Assembly: GCF_000004075.3 (NCBI RefSeq)
Contig: NC_026657.2
Span: forward strand, 15,500,001-15,564,000
Source: Cucumis sativus
Taxonomy: Eukaryota > Streptophyta > Magnoliopsida > Cucurbitales > Cucurbitaceae
Direction: 5' to 3'
DNA: 64,000 nt
This document shows positions 1 through 11,641 of this stretch, one piece after another. Position numbers and translations under genes: made by a program. Each line of letters begins with the position of its first letter. The stretch's first letter is position 1. The notes beneath the pieces are model-generated. The model did no database searches, was not told where the DNA came from, and was given only the letters and a program-made list of their open reading frames with translations.

Positions 1-1530
1 GAGAAAAAACCCTTAGAACTATACCTTTAAATCTCCTCTCGACAAGTACATAAATTGTTTACCACATGAGTGACACCATCACCAGAGTAGATGACTAACC
101 TAGCCAGCACAAAAAGAAAAAATTAAGTAAAAAATTAGATGAAAGCTATAAGAAAAAACTGAGAAAGAAAAATAGTGGGGAAAGATGACAAGTTCAGAAA
201 AATAACTAAGCATAATTTTAACTTTCAATTCATCTTTATAAGCACCTTAAGCATATAAAGTTAAAACGGCTTGGATTTGAATGAAGACCCCATAAAAGTT
301 GTACTTCTCAAACATGGTTTCAGCCTATAAGGTTAAATTAACCCAACTCATTAAATTGAGCAAATGAAATTGAAATAACATTGAACGAAAATCAAATATC
401 ACAAACCATTTTTTCACGGTTCTTTGAAGGATTGAAAGGTGGGTCTGTGAGCAAAATTTTACAAACTATTTTTTCACGGTTCTTTTAGTGCAACATTATG
501 ATTTGTCCATGAAAAAAATGTATAAAGCTCAAAGTAGGTGGTAAATGAAAATTTAAGTACATTGGGGTATACATTTTTTAGCACAACAAAAAAGGGAAAA
601 AATGTCAATAACTAACCAGTTTAAATGATGACTAATGAGATTACACTTGAAGTATGAGCACCAACAATAATAGTTGAGGGTAATACAAGTTTCGAAAACC
701 ATACTCAGTAGCAAGCGCCCACGTGATAAAAAGATAACCACAACTGGCCATTAGAAACAAAAAAAATGTGAGAATGAAGATGCAATATTCAATCTACAAT
801 ACACATTTTCAGTCATTAGTTTAATCTATAGTACAATACACATTTTCATTCGCATGAGCTGGGTTTAAGAATTGGGGGAAAATATAGTTTAATAAAAATT
901 TAATTTAAAATAAATTTTATTTTAATAAATTAAATAAATTGTTTTCTGCATCTTTGATGTACACAACTTTTGTGATTATTAAGCATATCTAGTGTATTTA
1001 ATCAATATTAGTGAATAATATTAAGTGTGTATCTCATCTGGTTAACAGCTCACCTAACGATCAAAACGCATGGTCAAATCACCTATTGCAACATAAAAAC
1101 AAGTTAAGAAAAGAAGAGATGTCAACAAACCTATTTTTGCCTATCTCCTCTCTCTTTTCAAAATTCACATTGCTTTTCTTTTGGTATCATCCTAAAAGGT
1201 TTCATACTAATGGAGATAGTTGTCCTTACTTATATACTCAAGATCATCCCCTTATCTAACCGATGTGGGAATTTGGTTGGAATCACAATCCTCCTCTCAA
1301 ACAAGTTGCCACATTACAATCATCTCCTTAAACAAATTACCACGTTCCTCCCCTCAAATAGTCATCCATCTGTCAAGCTCTATTTGAGCTAACTCCTCTT
1401 CTTGGAGCATCGTGCTCCATCTGATACAGTCAACCACGGATCTCATCATGACCTCTCTTTGAGGCTTTTGAGGCTCTATTAGATCTTTGTTCGATACCTG
1501 AGGATCATACTAGCATGGTTGGTTAAGTTA
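1..1530. other. AT-rich intergenic sequence, no gene
   Basis: No open frame here looks like a protein: all are short, low in complexity and without known motifs. A 25-bp direct repeat (ACAAAC-ATTTTTTCACGGTTC core) occurs at about 401-425 and 461-485, 60 bp apart. From about 1260 to 1530 the sequence resembles the leader of LTR-type elements and probably belongs to the relic that follows. Confidence 0.6.
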
Positions 1531-1534
1531 GAGG

Positions 1535-3462
1535 CATGCCTTTGATAGCACTTGTTAAAGGGATAAGAGCCCTACACAATGGAGGATTTAAACAGTGACC
1601 ATAAACTCAATTTAATTTGGAAACCTAAAAATACCATTACATTGGCAAGATAATACAAAAATTAAATTCTACAGAGCTAACCACGCTTTCAAAATAAAAA
1701 TTACAGATGAGTGGAAGAACACTTACGTTGTTGATGACCCTGGATCTGTCAAAACTCCAATATTGGATACTACCACTTGAAAACCTTCATATAGTCTGAG
1801 AATGAGATTTTGGCTTGTGAGAACCAAAATTGAAATGGAAAAAATGGTAGAGAAAAACTTGAGAGAAAACTGAGTACACTAAAATCAAACATTGGTATCT
1901 TACCTCCCTCTGTTAGAAGAGAGAGTTAAAGAGATGATGGACACCCACGTAGCCCAAATAACTATTTTACTCAAGGGAGTTATTAACTTGATTTAATTAA
2001 AAATAAATAAAATAAACTAATAAAAATAATAATTAATTAAATCATATTTAAATGAATATCTCCTATGGTTTCAATTAAATTAAATCAAACTATTAATTAA
2101 TTGTTCAATTAATTAATTGCTAAATTAAATGTCTTATATTTAATTTAATAAAATTTGAATCATATTCAAATATAAATTTATCTATAACCTATAGTTTTAA
2201 TATGTATCATGCATATTAAATTTTAACTTATAGTTTTAATATGAATCTAATTCACATTAAACTAATATTTGAATTCATTCAAATATTTTATTTCTCATAA
2301 ATTAATTTTGAATCATATCCAAAATTAAATTTACATAATAAAGTTTAATTGAAATATAAATATTCTATTATAATGTATCACTATACATTATATTAATTTT
2401 CAAAGTAAATTTGAACATTTCAAATTACAATCAATATAAATAAATCTTATTACCTTTTATGAGCTAAGAAGGAGGCTTAATGAAGCCTACAGATCATAAG
2501 CTACAATGATATAAGATTAATTGGCTAAACTCATTAACTACATTAATCAATATTCATTAACTATGTGTACACTCCACTAAAGGCTCACATTTGAACTCTT
2601 CTCACCGTAGATATATTTCTGTGTCCATGAGCGTAGACCTATAACAGTAAGTTAGTCATTCACAAGTGTTCATTATATGAGCTGGGTTAAATTATCATTT
2701 TACCCCTAGGTTACATCTAGTTCTAAAACATCATTGCTCCTCTAGTGAACAACTTATTTACGATCCAACCAATAAATAGAAACTCCTCTCGTGTCATAGA
2801 GAGGGTAGGGCCATTTGTTCGAGTTTCAGAGACACCATTAAGAGAACACTCATCTACTTACCCTAAAGTCTAGAAATAGTGAATTTCATCTTGTGTAATT
2901 ATGTTCTTAACTCCTCACTCAGTACTTGTGTCCACAATGATTAGCATACTGAGTCGGCAATCTGGCTACTATCACCTGTACAAATCAAAGGGCAATCCAT
3001 TGCGAACAGGAGATCATAATACACTCAGAATTAAGACTATAGAAACATAACTAATTAACGGAGTTACATCTAGTGGTTCTTATTTCATGGTCTAGTCTTA
3101 TGCAAACTCATTGCATATAATACCCTCACTAGCATGTCACCTACACGAATACGTTGAATCATTGTGTTTGTATCAAATACAAAGTAAGCCCTATCCATAG
3201 TGTTACCGAACAAGATACCCAGCCTTGTCCCTATACTATAGATCTTTTAAGTTGATCTCGAACATTGATCCTTTTATATCTCTACATATTGTTCAAGACT
3301 TATCAAACAACTTAGGATGTTAGTTTATTGGATTTAGGATATTAAGACAAAACTAATAATATAATCAATAACACTTGTTGAAATTATAATAATAACACTT
3401 TATTAACAACAGTCAATGAGTTATATTTACTATCTACGAGTTTTATGACATAAAACCCAACA
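1535..3462 (-). mobile_element. Worn LTR-type retroelement relic
   Basis: Read on the minus strand, this AT-rich block opens with TGTTGGGTTTTATG at 3462, a typical LTR start. It closes near 1535-1548 beside a sequence resembling a degenerate complement of the initiator-Met tRNA primer-binding site (GCCTTTGATAGCA against GCTCTGATACCA). No coding domain is visible. It could be a solo LTR, the long LTR of a decayed element, or a non-autonomous element. No target duplication was found and the lower boundary is uncertain. It is old and broken. Family is unassigned. Confidence 0.4.
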
Positions 3463-4598
3463 CTAGGTGTATTAGGCATATAAGGTGTATCAAATGTGTA
3501 TTAGTAACAAGGATATGCATTTGTGACATTTTAGGTATTGTATATGTGGGTTGGACTTTGTTTTTACCATTTTTGCAAACAATAGTTGTGTGTTATGAAC
3601 CTAATTATTAAAACTTATTTTGTCTTTTTTTTACAAGTGCCCTATTTTGTAAATATTATGGTTCATTTAGTTGTATTTGAAAATACCCATTTAAATTATA
3701 CTCATTTGTTAACCGATAACTACTTTTTGTAACAAAAAAAAATATTCTTGATGGTTGTTTTTTATTTAAAATAATCATAATAAGCTTTTGTGACTTTTAT
3801 GACTTATTTTAGTTTTATGCATTTTCTTATCCGAATAAGATACAGTTACTTTTTTTTTTGTAATTAAAAGAAAACTATTTTCAGCGTAACCTTCAATCTT
3901 AATAATATATAGTTATTATTATAGTTATGAGTAAAGGAGATGTTCATTATCCATTATGATTAGTGCTATTGCATGTCATGTGTTATTCTCCTTCACATTC
4001 AATACTTTTGTCATGTGTCGTTCTCTTTCACATCCAATGCTTTTGTCATTTGTATTGAAGATACTAATCTCTTAGTGGTCATGTAATCCATAGAGGTGTG
4101 CACAGTGATGAAAAAATAGACATGCACTACAGAAACCAGATATGATTTACTCTAATTAGAAATTAGCATGCTTTTTTTTAATCAAATAACATTAGAGTTT
4201 AGTTAATCATACTTCCGTAGCTCTTGATTACTCTTAATCTTTCAACGAACTCAAATTGGAATACCACCAGTGTTGACCCGCTATTCTCCGGACTTAGAAT
4301 CAGGTTGTGAGACTCAATGGTAAAAAAATTGAGAAAGATCGATAGATGGAAATATGAGGATTAATATGGATTATGGTTGAGAGTTGGGAAATAAAAAACT
4401 TTTTGGTGAATAGTTATGAAAGTAAAAACATAAAAGGCCCGAAAGTTGTTGAATAATTGAAATTGTCATCCTTTTATAAACAAATTACATGCAAGTTTGC
4501 ATGTAATGTAATCACCAAAGTCTAACACCTCAAAATCCACTATCTCTTAGTAGGTTTTAGTGTGAATGTTTAAGAGTGTTGTTCATATTGCACCTTTA
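3463..4598. other. AT-rich intergenic sequence
   Basis: No gene is seen. A 36-bp direct duplication lies at about 3975-4045 (TCATGTGT, then TTCACAT, then CAATACTTTTG in each copy). The rest is poly-A/T runs and short unassigned sequence. Confidence 0.6.
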
Positions 4599-5757
4599 CA
4601 CTAAAAGAAATCAAAACAATTTTTGTATGATGCACGCAATGTTATGTTGCAGGAAGCCACTTTCCACGACATACAAAAACAAGACGTCACAGAAAGTTTA
4701 AATTTAATTTAATGTGTTCACTTTCCTCGACGTGTGGTAGGGTGTACGTCGTGAAATTGTTAAATAATAATTATTGTTTAAACTTTCTCCGACGTCACCC
4801 TGCCACACGTCAAGAAAAGTAATCACATTAAATTTAATTTTAGACTTTCATCGATGTATGGCAGGGACAACTCGGGAAAAGTTTAAATATTAATTTTTCA
4901 TTTAAACTTTCCTCGACGTCGGGTGGAGTGACGTTGCAGAAAGTTTAATAATACTTATTATTTAAACTTTTTTCAACGTGCAACCTGCCATACGTTGTGG
5001 AAAGTGTCTGCATTAAAGTGACAATGGTCACCTTTCCCCAATGTGTGGTAAGGGGCACGTCGAGAAAAGTTTAAACAATAAATTTATTATTTAAAGTTTA
5101 TCTGACGTGTCTATTACATACATCGACGAAATGTACCTTCCCTGGCGTCTTCAAAAACGTTCTTCCTTCAACATAAAACAAAATGCAAAACGAAAATAAA
5201 CCCAAAATCAATCGAGAGAGAGGGAGAGGAGGAGAGTTGTGTTGTCGTTGTCGTCGTCGTTCGTCTTCGCCGCCACCATCGTTGAAAGTGCCCTATTTTC
5301 TTCTCTTTTTTCTTTTCATTTCAACTTTTTCGCTTCACTAGACCCTTTCAAATCATAGCAGAGCCAAAATCTAGAGCATCGCAAAATGTGTTTATGAATC
5401 TATATTGAAACACAAAGTTAAAGAAAAAACCCACGAAAGAAGAAGAGGAAGATGAAGAAGAAGATGAAGAAGATGAAGATGAAGATGAAGATGAAGATGA
5501 TGAAGAAGAAGAAGAGGAAGAAGAAGATGAAGAAGATGATGAAGAAGAAGATGAAGAAGAAGATGAAGAAGATGAAGAAGAAGATGATGATCTGGGTTGG
5601 TGAATGTTTCTCTGTCATCGACACGATCTGCATTGGGGAAAGTATCCCCAACGTACATGTTGACGTCGACTGAGACGTCGGGGTAACCTTCTCCGATGTG
5701 TTTTGAGGTTTTTGCCGACGTGGGGCTGCGTTGGGAAAGACCCTATTTCTTTTAGTG
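4599..5757. mobile_element. Non-autonomous CACTA (En/Spm-type) DNA transposon
   Basis: The element begins CACTAAAAGAAAT at 4599 and ends with its exact reverse complement ATTTCTTTTAGTG at 5745-5757, giving a perfect 13-bp terminal inverted repeat. TTA at 4596-4598 and TTA at 5758-5760 form the 3-bp target duplication expected of CACTA elements. Inside both ends, GACGT/ACGTC-type motifs recur in both orientations about every 60 bp (roughly 4670-5150 and 5650-5725), like the subterminal repeats that bind TNPA-type proteins in this superfamily. At 1159 bp, with no transposase domain, it must depend on an autonomous partner. The middle (about 5160-5640) looks gene-derived and holds a purine-rich GAA/GAT run. 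Intact ends and duplication suggest a fairly young insertion. Confidence 0.88.
5440..5590. repeat. GAA/GAT trinucleotide tract inside the CACTA element
   Basis: A purine-only run of mixed GAA, GAT and GAG triplets covers about 150 bp. It produces spurious Lys/Met-rich frames on one strand and Phe/Ile- or Leu/His-rich frames on the other. It lies wholly within the transposon and is not evidence of a gene. Confidence 0.85.
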
Positions 5758-7560
5758 TTATGTCCCCAACTATCCACTTTGTCTTACCCCTGAAACGAGA
5801 GGCTTATGAGGCTAGCGCTAGTAAGCTGCCCTCATCTATGCAGATCTAATTATAATCTTGTGTGAAATGGAGTTCATGTTTTAGCTTAGGATTAAGATTA
5901 AGTTACTTAGGTCATGAATAGAAATAAATAGTCAATTTTAAATAGTAAACAATGTCATAACGAAAAATTAATTATTTCATGGTTCAGTCATATGTAAACT
6001 ATTCACTTAAAATGTTACTACTTTCATGTCTTTACACGGATGATCAAGGATCACACCATTTGTACTAACTACAAAGCAGACCACATTCATAATATCCCTA
6101 AAACAAGGTGTCCAACCTTATTCATATACTATAGATTTAAGATTATCTATAATATATTGGATTCAAGTTTATCTATAATACACACTCTAGACCATTTAGG
6201 CTATATATTCGAACTTGATTAATGTTTATGTCTATACACATAAAGTTCAAGTCTACACAAGATAGCCCCAAGACCTAAATTTATTGGCTGATTCAAGATT
6301 ATAACATTAATTTTTACTAATAAGTCATGAATAACCACTTGCTGAAATGATTAAGTTAAGAGCACAGTTTTCACTAATATAAGTGTGTTTTTTAAAATCC
6401 ACCAATGTCACTATTTATAGACAATTTGACGAACATGAGGTAGATAACAAGGCCACTAAAAATTGGCATCTTCAAGACACATGACATAGGAGTTGGATGG
6501 AATGGAGAGTGATACATGACTATATGAATAGATGATTAAGATGGATGATTCTGTTTTAAAATGTAAGATAAAATTCATTTTAGGCCTAAATTAATTAAAT
6601 GGTAAAATTAACCAAAAATAATTTGCATGTGTCTTACTTGCCAAAAGAAATCGACTTCTGTGCTTAAGGTTTAGATTTTTGCTATAATAATGGTTTTGTA
6701 AAACTTTTTATAATATCTTCTCCTGATTTTGAGAGAGAGAGGTTGAAAGAAATAGAAAATAGTTTATTATTATCATTATTATTTATTCAAACTTAGTCAC
6801 ATCAATAATTTGATTAATAATGCAAATAATGGAGCATATAGGTGAATCTGAAAATATATTTTCGAACAAAAAAGTATTGTTTAATGTTATGAAGGAGCAT
6901 TATTATTGTTGTTTTTAATGTATTAACCTATTGTTTTTTAGTGGGGGCACATGCATTCATGGGTTGAGTAATTCAAACAAGGCCTGAATACTATTTTTAA
7001 GGCAATTAATCAATATATTTAGGTTAGGTTTGGATATTATATGTTTTAAGTTCGTTTTAGTTTAATTTATAAGCTTTATAATGTTATATTTTTATTATCA
7101 AAATCTCATCTATATTTCGATATATTTGTAAATATTAAATTTACATAGGTCTATTAGAAACTTCCATTCAAATCAGGGAGGAATATTATTTAAATGGAGA
7201 GAAGGTGAAAAAGAGGAGCAAATGGTTAATGGAGAGAAGGTGAAAAAGAGAAGAAGAAATGGTTGGTTGGGTAAGGAAACGTAGTGGAAGCCCAGTTGGG
7301 GAATAGGAGCATGGTGTAGCACTTATGGAAAGTAAAACATATTTGTTATATTTGTAAATAGTTAGGAAGGGTATTGGAAAAATAACCAAAAAAAAAAGGA
7401 AGTATTTTAGCTATAATATATATATATTATTATGGAAAGAAAAAGGTTGAATAGAAAAATGGGAGGGGGTGGGTAAGGATCCATGAAAAAAGATGGAGAT
7501 GCGGCGTCGTTTAGAGTAATAATCCGTGAAGATGATGAAAAGTTAAGGAGAGAATCTGGG
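5758..7560. other. AT-rich intergenic sequence
   Basis: No gene, RNA or clear repeat boundary is recognised. A local near-duplicate (GGAGAGAAGGTGAAAAAGAG-like) occurs at about 7195-7255. From about 7560 the sequence becomes pyrimidine-rich on the plus strand and is probably the 5' leader of the downstream genes. Confidence 0.55.
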
Positions 7561-7814
7561 AGAGAAGACGAGAGAGACTTGTTGACGGAGTAATCCAGTT
7601 CTGAGTGTTTCTTCATCTTCCTTTTCCTTTTCCTTTTCATTTTCCTCTTTCTCTTTTTCATCTTCTTCTTCTCCATCTCCGATTCAAACAAATTCAACTT
7701 CTCCCAACTCCTTTAAACCCAATCCCATGCCCTCCTCACCTTCCATTACATTAACCTCCCAAACGTAATAACCCCCAACCAAGATCTATATTCTCTTCTA
7801 ATTCCCCTCCTCCT

Positions 7815-7982
7815 ATGATCGCCTCCGGCACCGACATCTCCTCTTCCTTCGGCGTCGCCGGCGTCGGTGGCGGCCTCTTCTCCCGTTTGATGGCCACTAC
7901 ACGCCCCAATGCAGCCGTCGCCTTCACCGCCTTGGCCGGCCTCGCTGTGGTCGCCGTTCTCTTCTACTCCGCCAGTAGGTAA
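7815..7982 (+). CDS. Small hydrophobic 55-aa ORF upstream of the TBC gene
   Basis: An ATG at 7815 opens a GC-rich, gene-like frame of 55 codons ending at TAA 7980-7982. It starts MIASGTDISSS, has a Gly-rich stretch and SRLMATTRP, and ends with one hydrophobic segment (about residues 32-52, AAVAFTALAGLAVVAVLFY) followed by SASR. It could be an independent small membrane protein or an upstream ORF in the leader of the TBC transcript. A GT at 7979 and acceptors at 8057 or 8062 could also splice it: the first keeps the same C-terminus and makes its TGA overlap the TBC ATG, and the second fuses it in frame to the TBC protein. I do not recognise a family. Composition and position support real coding use, but there is no homology evidence. 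Confidence 0.5.
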   Translation: MIASGTDISSSFGVAGVGGGLFSRLMATTRPNAAVAFTALAGLAVVAVLFYSASR

Positions 7983-8057
7983 AAACCCAAAACACAAATC
8001 TTTCAACGCAACTTTTTCTTTTCCATTTTGCCTCCACTGCTGCTCTGTTTTCTATAG

Positions 8058-11000
8058 ATGAGAGCTCTTAAACGGACTCCAACTTCCTCTTCTCCGGATC
8101 CCAATTCCAATTCTACTCCTCCTCCTCATCCTCCTTCATCTTCATCTTCCTCATCCTCATCCTCATCCTCATCCTCCTCCTCATCCTCCTCCTCCTCCTC
8201 ATGGGTTCATTTGCGTTCGGTTCTATTTGTTGTCACTTCCTCTTCACCGGCTTCTTCTTCCTCCTCCTCCTCCTCCTCCTCCTCCTCCTCTGATCGGTGA
8301 GTCTCTCTTTCCTTCCCATTTCTCTTATTCAGCTTTAACCTACTTTTCCATATAGATCTTCCGTTTTTCGTTTCTACGTTTGATCTTTTTGTTCCATCTA
8401 GATGTTTAGGTTGTCTTAGACTACGCTCAGGTTCCTTTCCCACATTGTGTAGTTACTATCTAAATCTCCAGTTTGCTTCGGCCTTTTAGAGCACTTGATC
8501 ATTTTCAGTCTTCTTTTATTTTTCAACTTTAACTACTGAATTGTTTGATATATTGATGATGGGTAATTGTGTATCATACTGAGGAGATGCTATTTTGTTT
8601 CATGAGATTAATATTAATTGACTTTGCTCTTTTATCCATGTTTTAGGGGGCGCCTTAAATCACCTTGGTCACGCAAGAAAAGGAAGCACGCACTTTCACC
8701 CCAACAATGGAGAAGTTTGTTTACGCCAGATGGGAAACTTAGAGATGGTGGCATTAAGTTTTTGAAAAAAGTTCGAAGTGGAGTGAGTAAACATCACTTT
8801 GTCTCACATATTTTATTTCAGGAGCCTTTCATAACTTTGAGATTTTTACTAATTGGATTTTGATTTTGTGATTTTTACTAGGGTGTAGATCCAAGTATTA
8901 GAACTGAGGTCTGGCCGTTCCTTCTTGGAGTGTAAGTGACCCCCTTCTTCTTGTTTTCTTGCATATGCTTCTCTTGTATTATGTACACAGTCACACAATG
9001 TTTTAGTTCTTTAGTCCGTTGGTGATCTGGTTACAAATAATGCTGGGTTCCTCTTCCTGTTGTTGCTTACAAATTGCATCATCCTTCTGAACACTAATAT
9101 ATGAGCTATTTTAATTCAGAACCTCAGATTGTGTGGCCATGTAATCTGAATGAGCTAGATAGTATCTAGCTTGGTATGTTGATTTATCCGAAGTTTTTCT
9201 TTGATAATGTTTTATGAGTTGCATAAATTTTGGACTCTTGAGTCTTGGGTATTGATTTGGCTGCTGTTATCTCCTCTGCTCTTTTATCCTTTTGATCATT
9301 GTGTGTGTGTGAGAACGCTATGGTTTGATATAGGTTTCTTTCTATCTAGTTCACTATTGTTGCTATTATGTCAGCATCATCCTTGTGTTTTCTTCAATCT
9401 CATCCTCTTCATATGGCATATCTGTGCAAGCTGGATGTCTCTTTGAAATCCACCCTATTCAGCTTCCCACTCTCTTGCTGAACACTACACACGCCATCTG
9501 TACTGTTTAATAGCAAGGGTACATGTTTTCTCCAACCACAATAAATGTCTGAGTGTGACTATGCCCCAATGAGATAACTGTGCGCTAGTATGTCCAATTC
9601 TAAAGCATAATAAAAGGTTTAAAGTTTTACTCATTGGACACTTGATTGCTGGTATTTTGGATCATTGATCTTTCAAAATTGGAGAGTCTGTGTTTCTACA
9701 TAGGTATCTATCATATAAACGTAGATATAGGTAATTGGGATTCTGGTGTAGAGCTACTTCTGTATATAAAGAAAAATGGAGGCTGCATTCTTATGCTTCT
9801 TCCTTGTTTAACCTTTTCTCTTCTGCGTGCATTCATCTTATATTTTCTTCTTTTGTCCTTTCTTTTTTCAAACAATCTGAAGGTATTGCTTTTGTAGTCT
9901 TATGGGCGGTGTCTCTACCCCCTAGCCCCTGGGTGGTTTCCCCTTCTGCTATAATACGTTCACCGTTTTTGTTTTTTTTGTAAAAACAAGTGTATATATG
10001 TTTGTATTGTTCACTTTTCTATAGGACTAGTCAAGTGTAATTAAGATTTACTTCATGCTATATGGTTATACATGCTGTACTGCTATGCTTATGTGGTGTG
10101 CGAAATATGTATTGATATAACTACTTGTGTCTTCAACAGCTATGACTTGAGCAGTACTGAAGAAGAAAGAGATGCTGTAAGAGTACAGAAGAGGTATATG
10201 TTCTACATTTCTAATATTATTTCATTTTATTTTTCTTGGATAAGTTTGCGGGGTATTTTCAGTGTTTTAAAAAGCCCTCTCGGGCACATGCCTTGGGCAT
10301 TTAAAAACACTGGGTATTTTACCCACCTGTAGCTATGTGCCGAGTTTGCATTTTAAACCCTAAACCCATCATATACAATGCAGGAAAGAATATGAAAAAC
10401 TTCGCAAACAATGCCAATCTTTACTGAAGTTTGGGACTGAGAGTATAAAGTTGGATGATGATGAGATGAACTGCAACAAGGAGGGGGACACTCAGCATGT
10501 TGCTCATGGTGATGCCTCTCCTACTTTGGAAGATGTGGTTAGTGCCAGAGAATCTATTTCTAGCGACGAAAAGGGCTCAAACTTAAGATACTTGGATGGA
10601 ACCTCGGGTGTTTTGTTGGAAAGGGATGACAGTTCTAGACAGATGGCTATCGCTGATGCTGATGCTTCTGCTCTAAATACTGAATCATCTGATTCAGATT
10701 CTTCTGAGGATCCTGAAGTTAGTCAAACATTCCCTTCCTCAGATGGTAGAGAAGATAATGATCCTGATTTCAATTCCAAAAATTCATCTCCCTTGGTAAC
10801 AGAGGTTACATCCAAATTTCGCAACAATGAAGACTTTACAACATGGCAGCGGATCATTCGCCTTGATGCGGTACGTGCAAATGCAGAATGGATAGCCTAC
10901 GCACCATCCCTAGCAGCAGTTTCGGATGATAAGGCCAGACATTTTGCCGAGATTGTTGGTTTGAAAGATTACGATCATCTAGAGTCCTGTAGGATCTTTC

Positions 11001-11641
11001 ATGCTGCTAGATTAGTGACTATTCTTGAAGCATATGCTTTATATGACCCTGAAATTGGGTATTGCCAAGGAATGAGTGATCTGCTTTCTCCTATAGTCAC
11101 TGTGATAACTGAAGATCATGAGGCATTTTGGTGCTTTGTCGGCTTCATGCGGAAAGCTCGACATAACTTTAGGCTTGATGAGGTTGGGATTCGAAAGCAA
11201 CTGAACATTGTATCTAGAATCATCAAATTCAAGGACTCTCACCTTTACAGACACCTACAAGACCTCGAAGCGGAGGATTGCTTTTTCGTTTATAGGATGG
11301 TTGTGGTACTGTTTAGAAGGGAATTAACATTTGAACAGACGTTGTGCCTTTGGGAGGTGATGTGGGCTGATCAGGCAGCTATTAGAGCTGGTGTAGGTAA
11401 ATCAGCTTGGAGCAGAATTAGGCAACGAGCCCCACCCACGGAGGACTTACTGCTCTATGCAATTGCTGCCTCAGTTTTACAGAAGAGGAAATTGATCATA
11501 GAAAAATACAACAGCATGGACGAAATTATTAGGGAGTGCAACAGCATGGCCGGGCAACTTGATGTGTGGAAACTATTGGACGATGCTCATGATTTGGTGG
11601 TGACCCTCCATGAGAAGATCGAAACTTCACTTAATGAGTAA
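8058..11641 (+). CDS. TBC-domain Rab GTPase-activating protein
   Basis: Exons 8058-8296, 8647-8782, 8882-8931, 10140-10193 and 10384-11641 join in frame into 578 aa. TBC proteins stimulate GTP hydrolysis by Rab GTPases in vesicle traffic. Both catalytic fingers are present: the IxxDxxR motif (IIRLDAVR, Arg324) and the YxQ motif (YCQGMSD, Gln388). Residues about 95-142 (SPWSRKKRKHALSP to EVWPFLLGV) begin the domain, and an acidic, Ser-rich insert (about 180-290) separates it from the catalytic core encoded by the large last exon. The N-terminus carries a long poly-Ser tract from TCC/TCT repeats. The start MRALKR was chosen because remembered plant homologues begin similarly; an in-frame upstream exon is possible (see 7815-7982). 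Substrate Rab cannot be told from sequence. The gene is convergent with the YSL gene. Confidence 0.92.
8108..8292 (+). repeat. TCC/TCT coding microsatellite (poly-Ser)
   Basis: Two runs of TCC, TCT and TCA codons (about 8127-8202 and 8238-8292) encode most of the serine tract at the N-terminus of the TBC protein. They flank a conserved-looking segment WVHLRSVLFVVTSSSPAS. Repeats of this kind often vary in length between accessions. Confidence 0.85.

Noticed and set aside
5418-5777. Long Phe/Ile-, Leu/His- and Lys/Met-rich frames on both strands
   Set aside because: They are translations of the GAA/GAT microsatellite inside the CACTA element and have no other protein character.
7746-8006. 86-codon Gly/Glu-rich minus-strand frame
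   Set aside because: It is the antisense shadow of the GC-rich 55-aa plus-strand ORF and lacks any motif.
8207-8443. Minus-strand poly-Glu frame
   Set aside because: It is the antisense of the poly-Ser repeat in the TBC gene's first exon.
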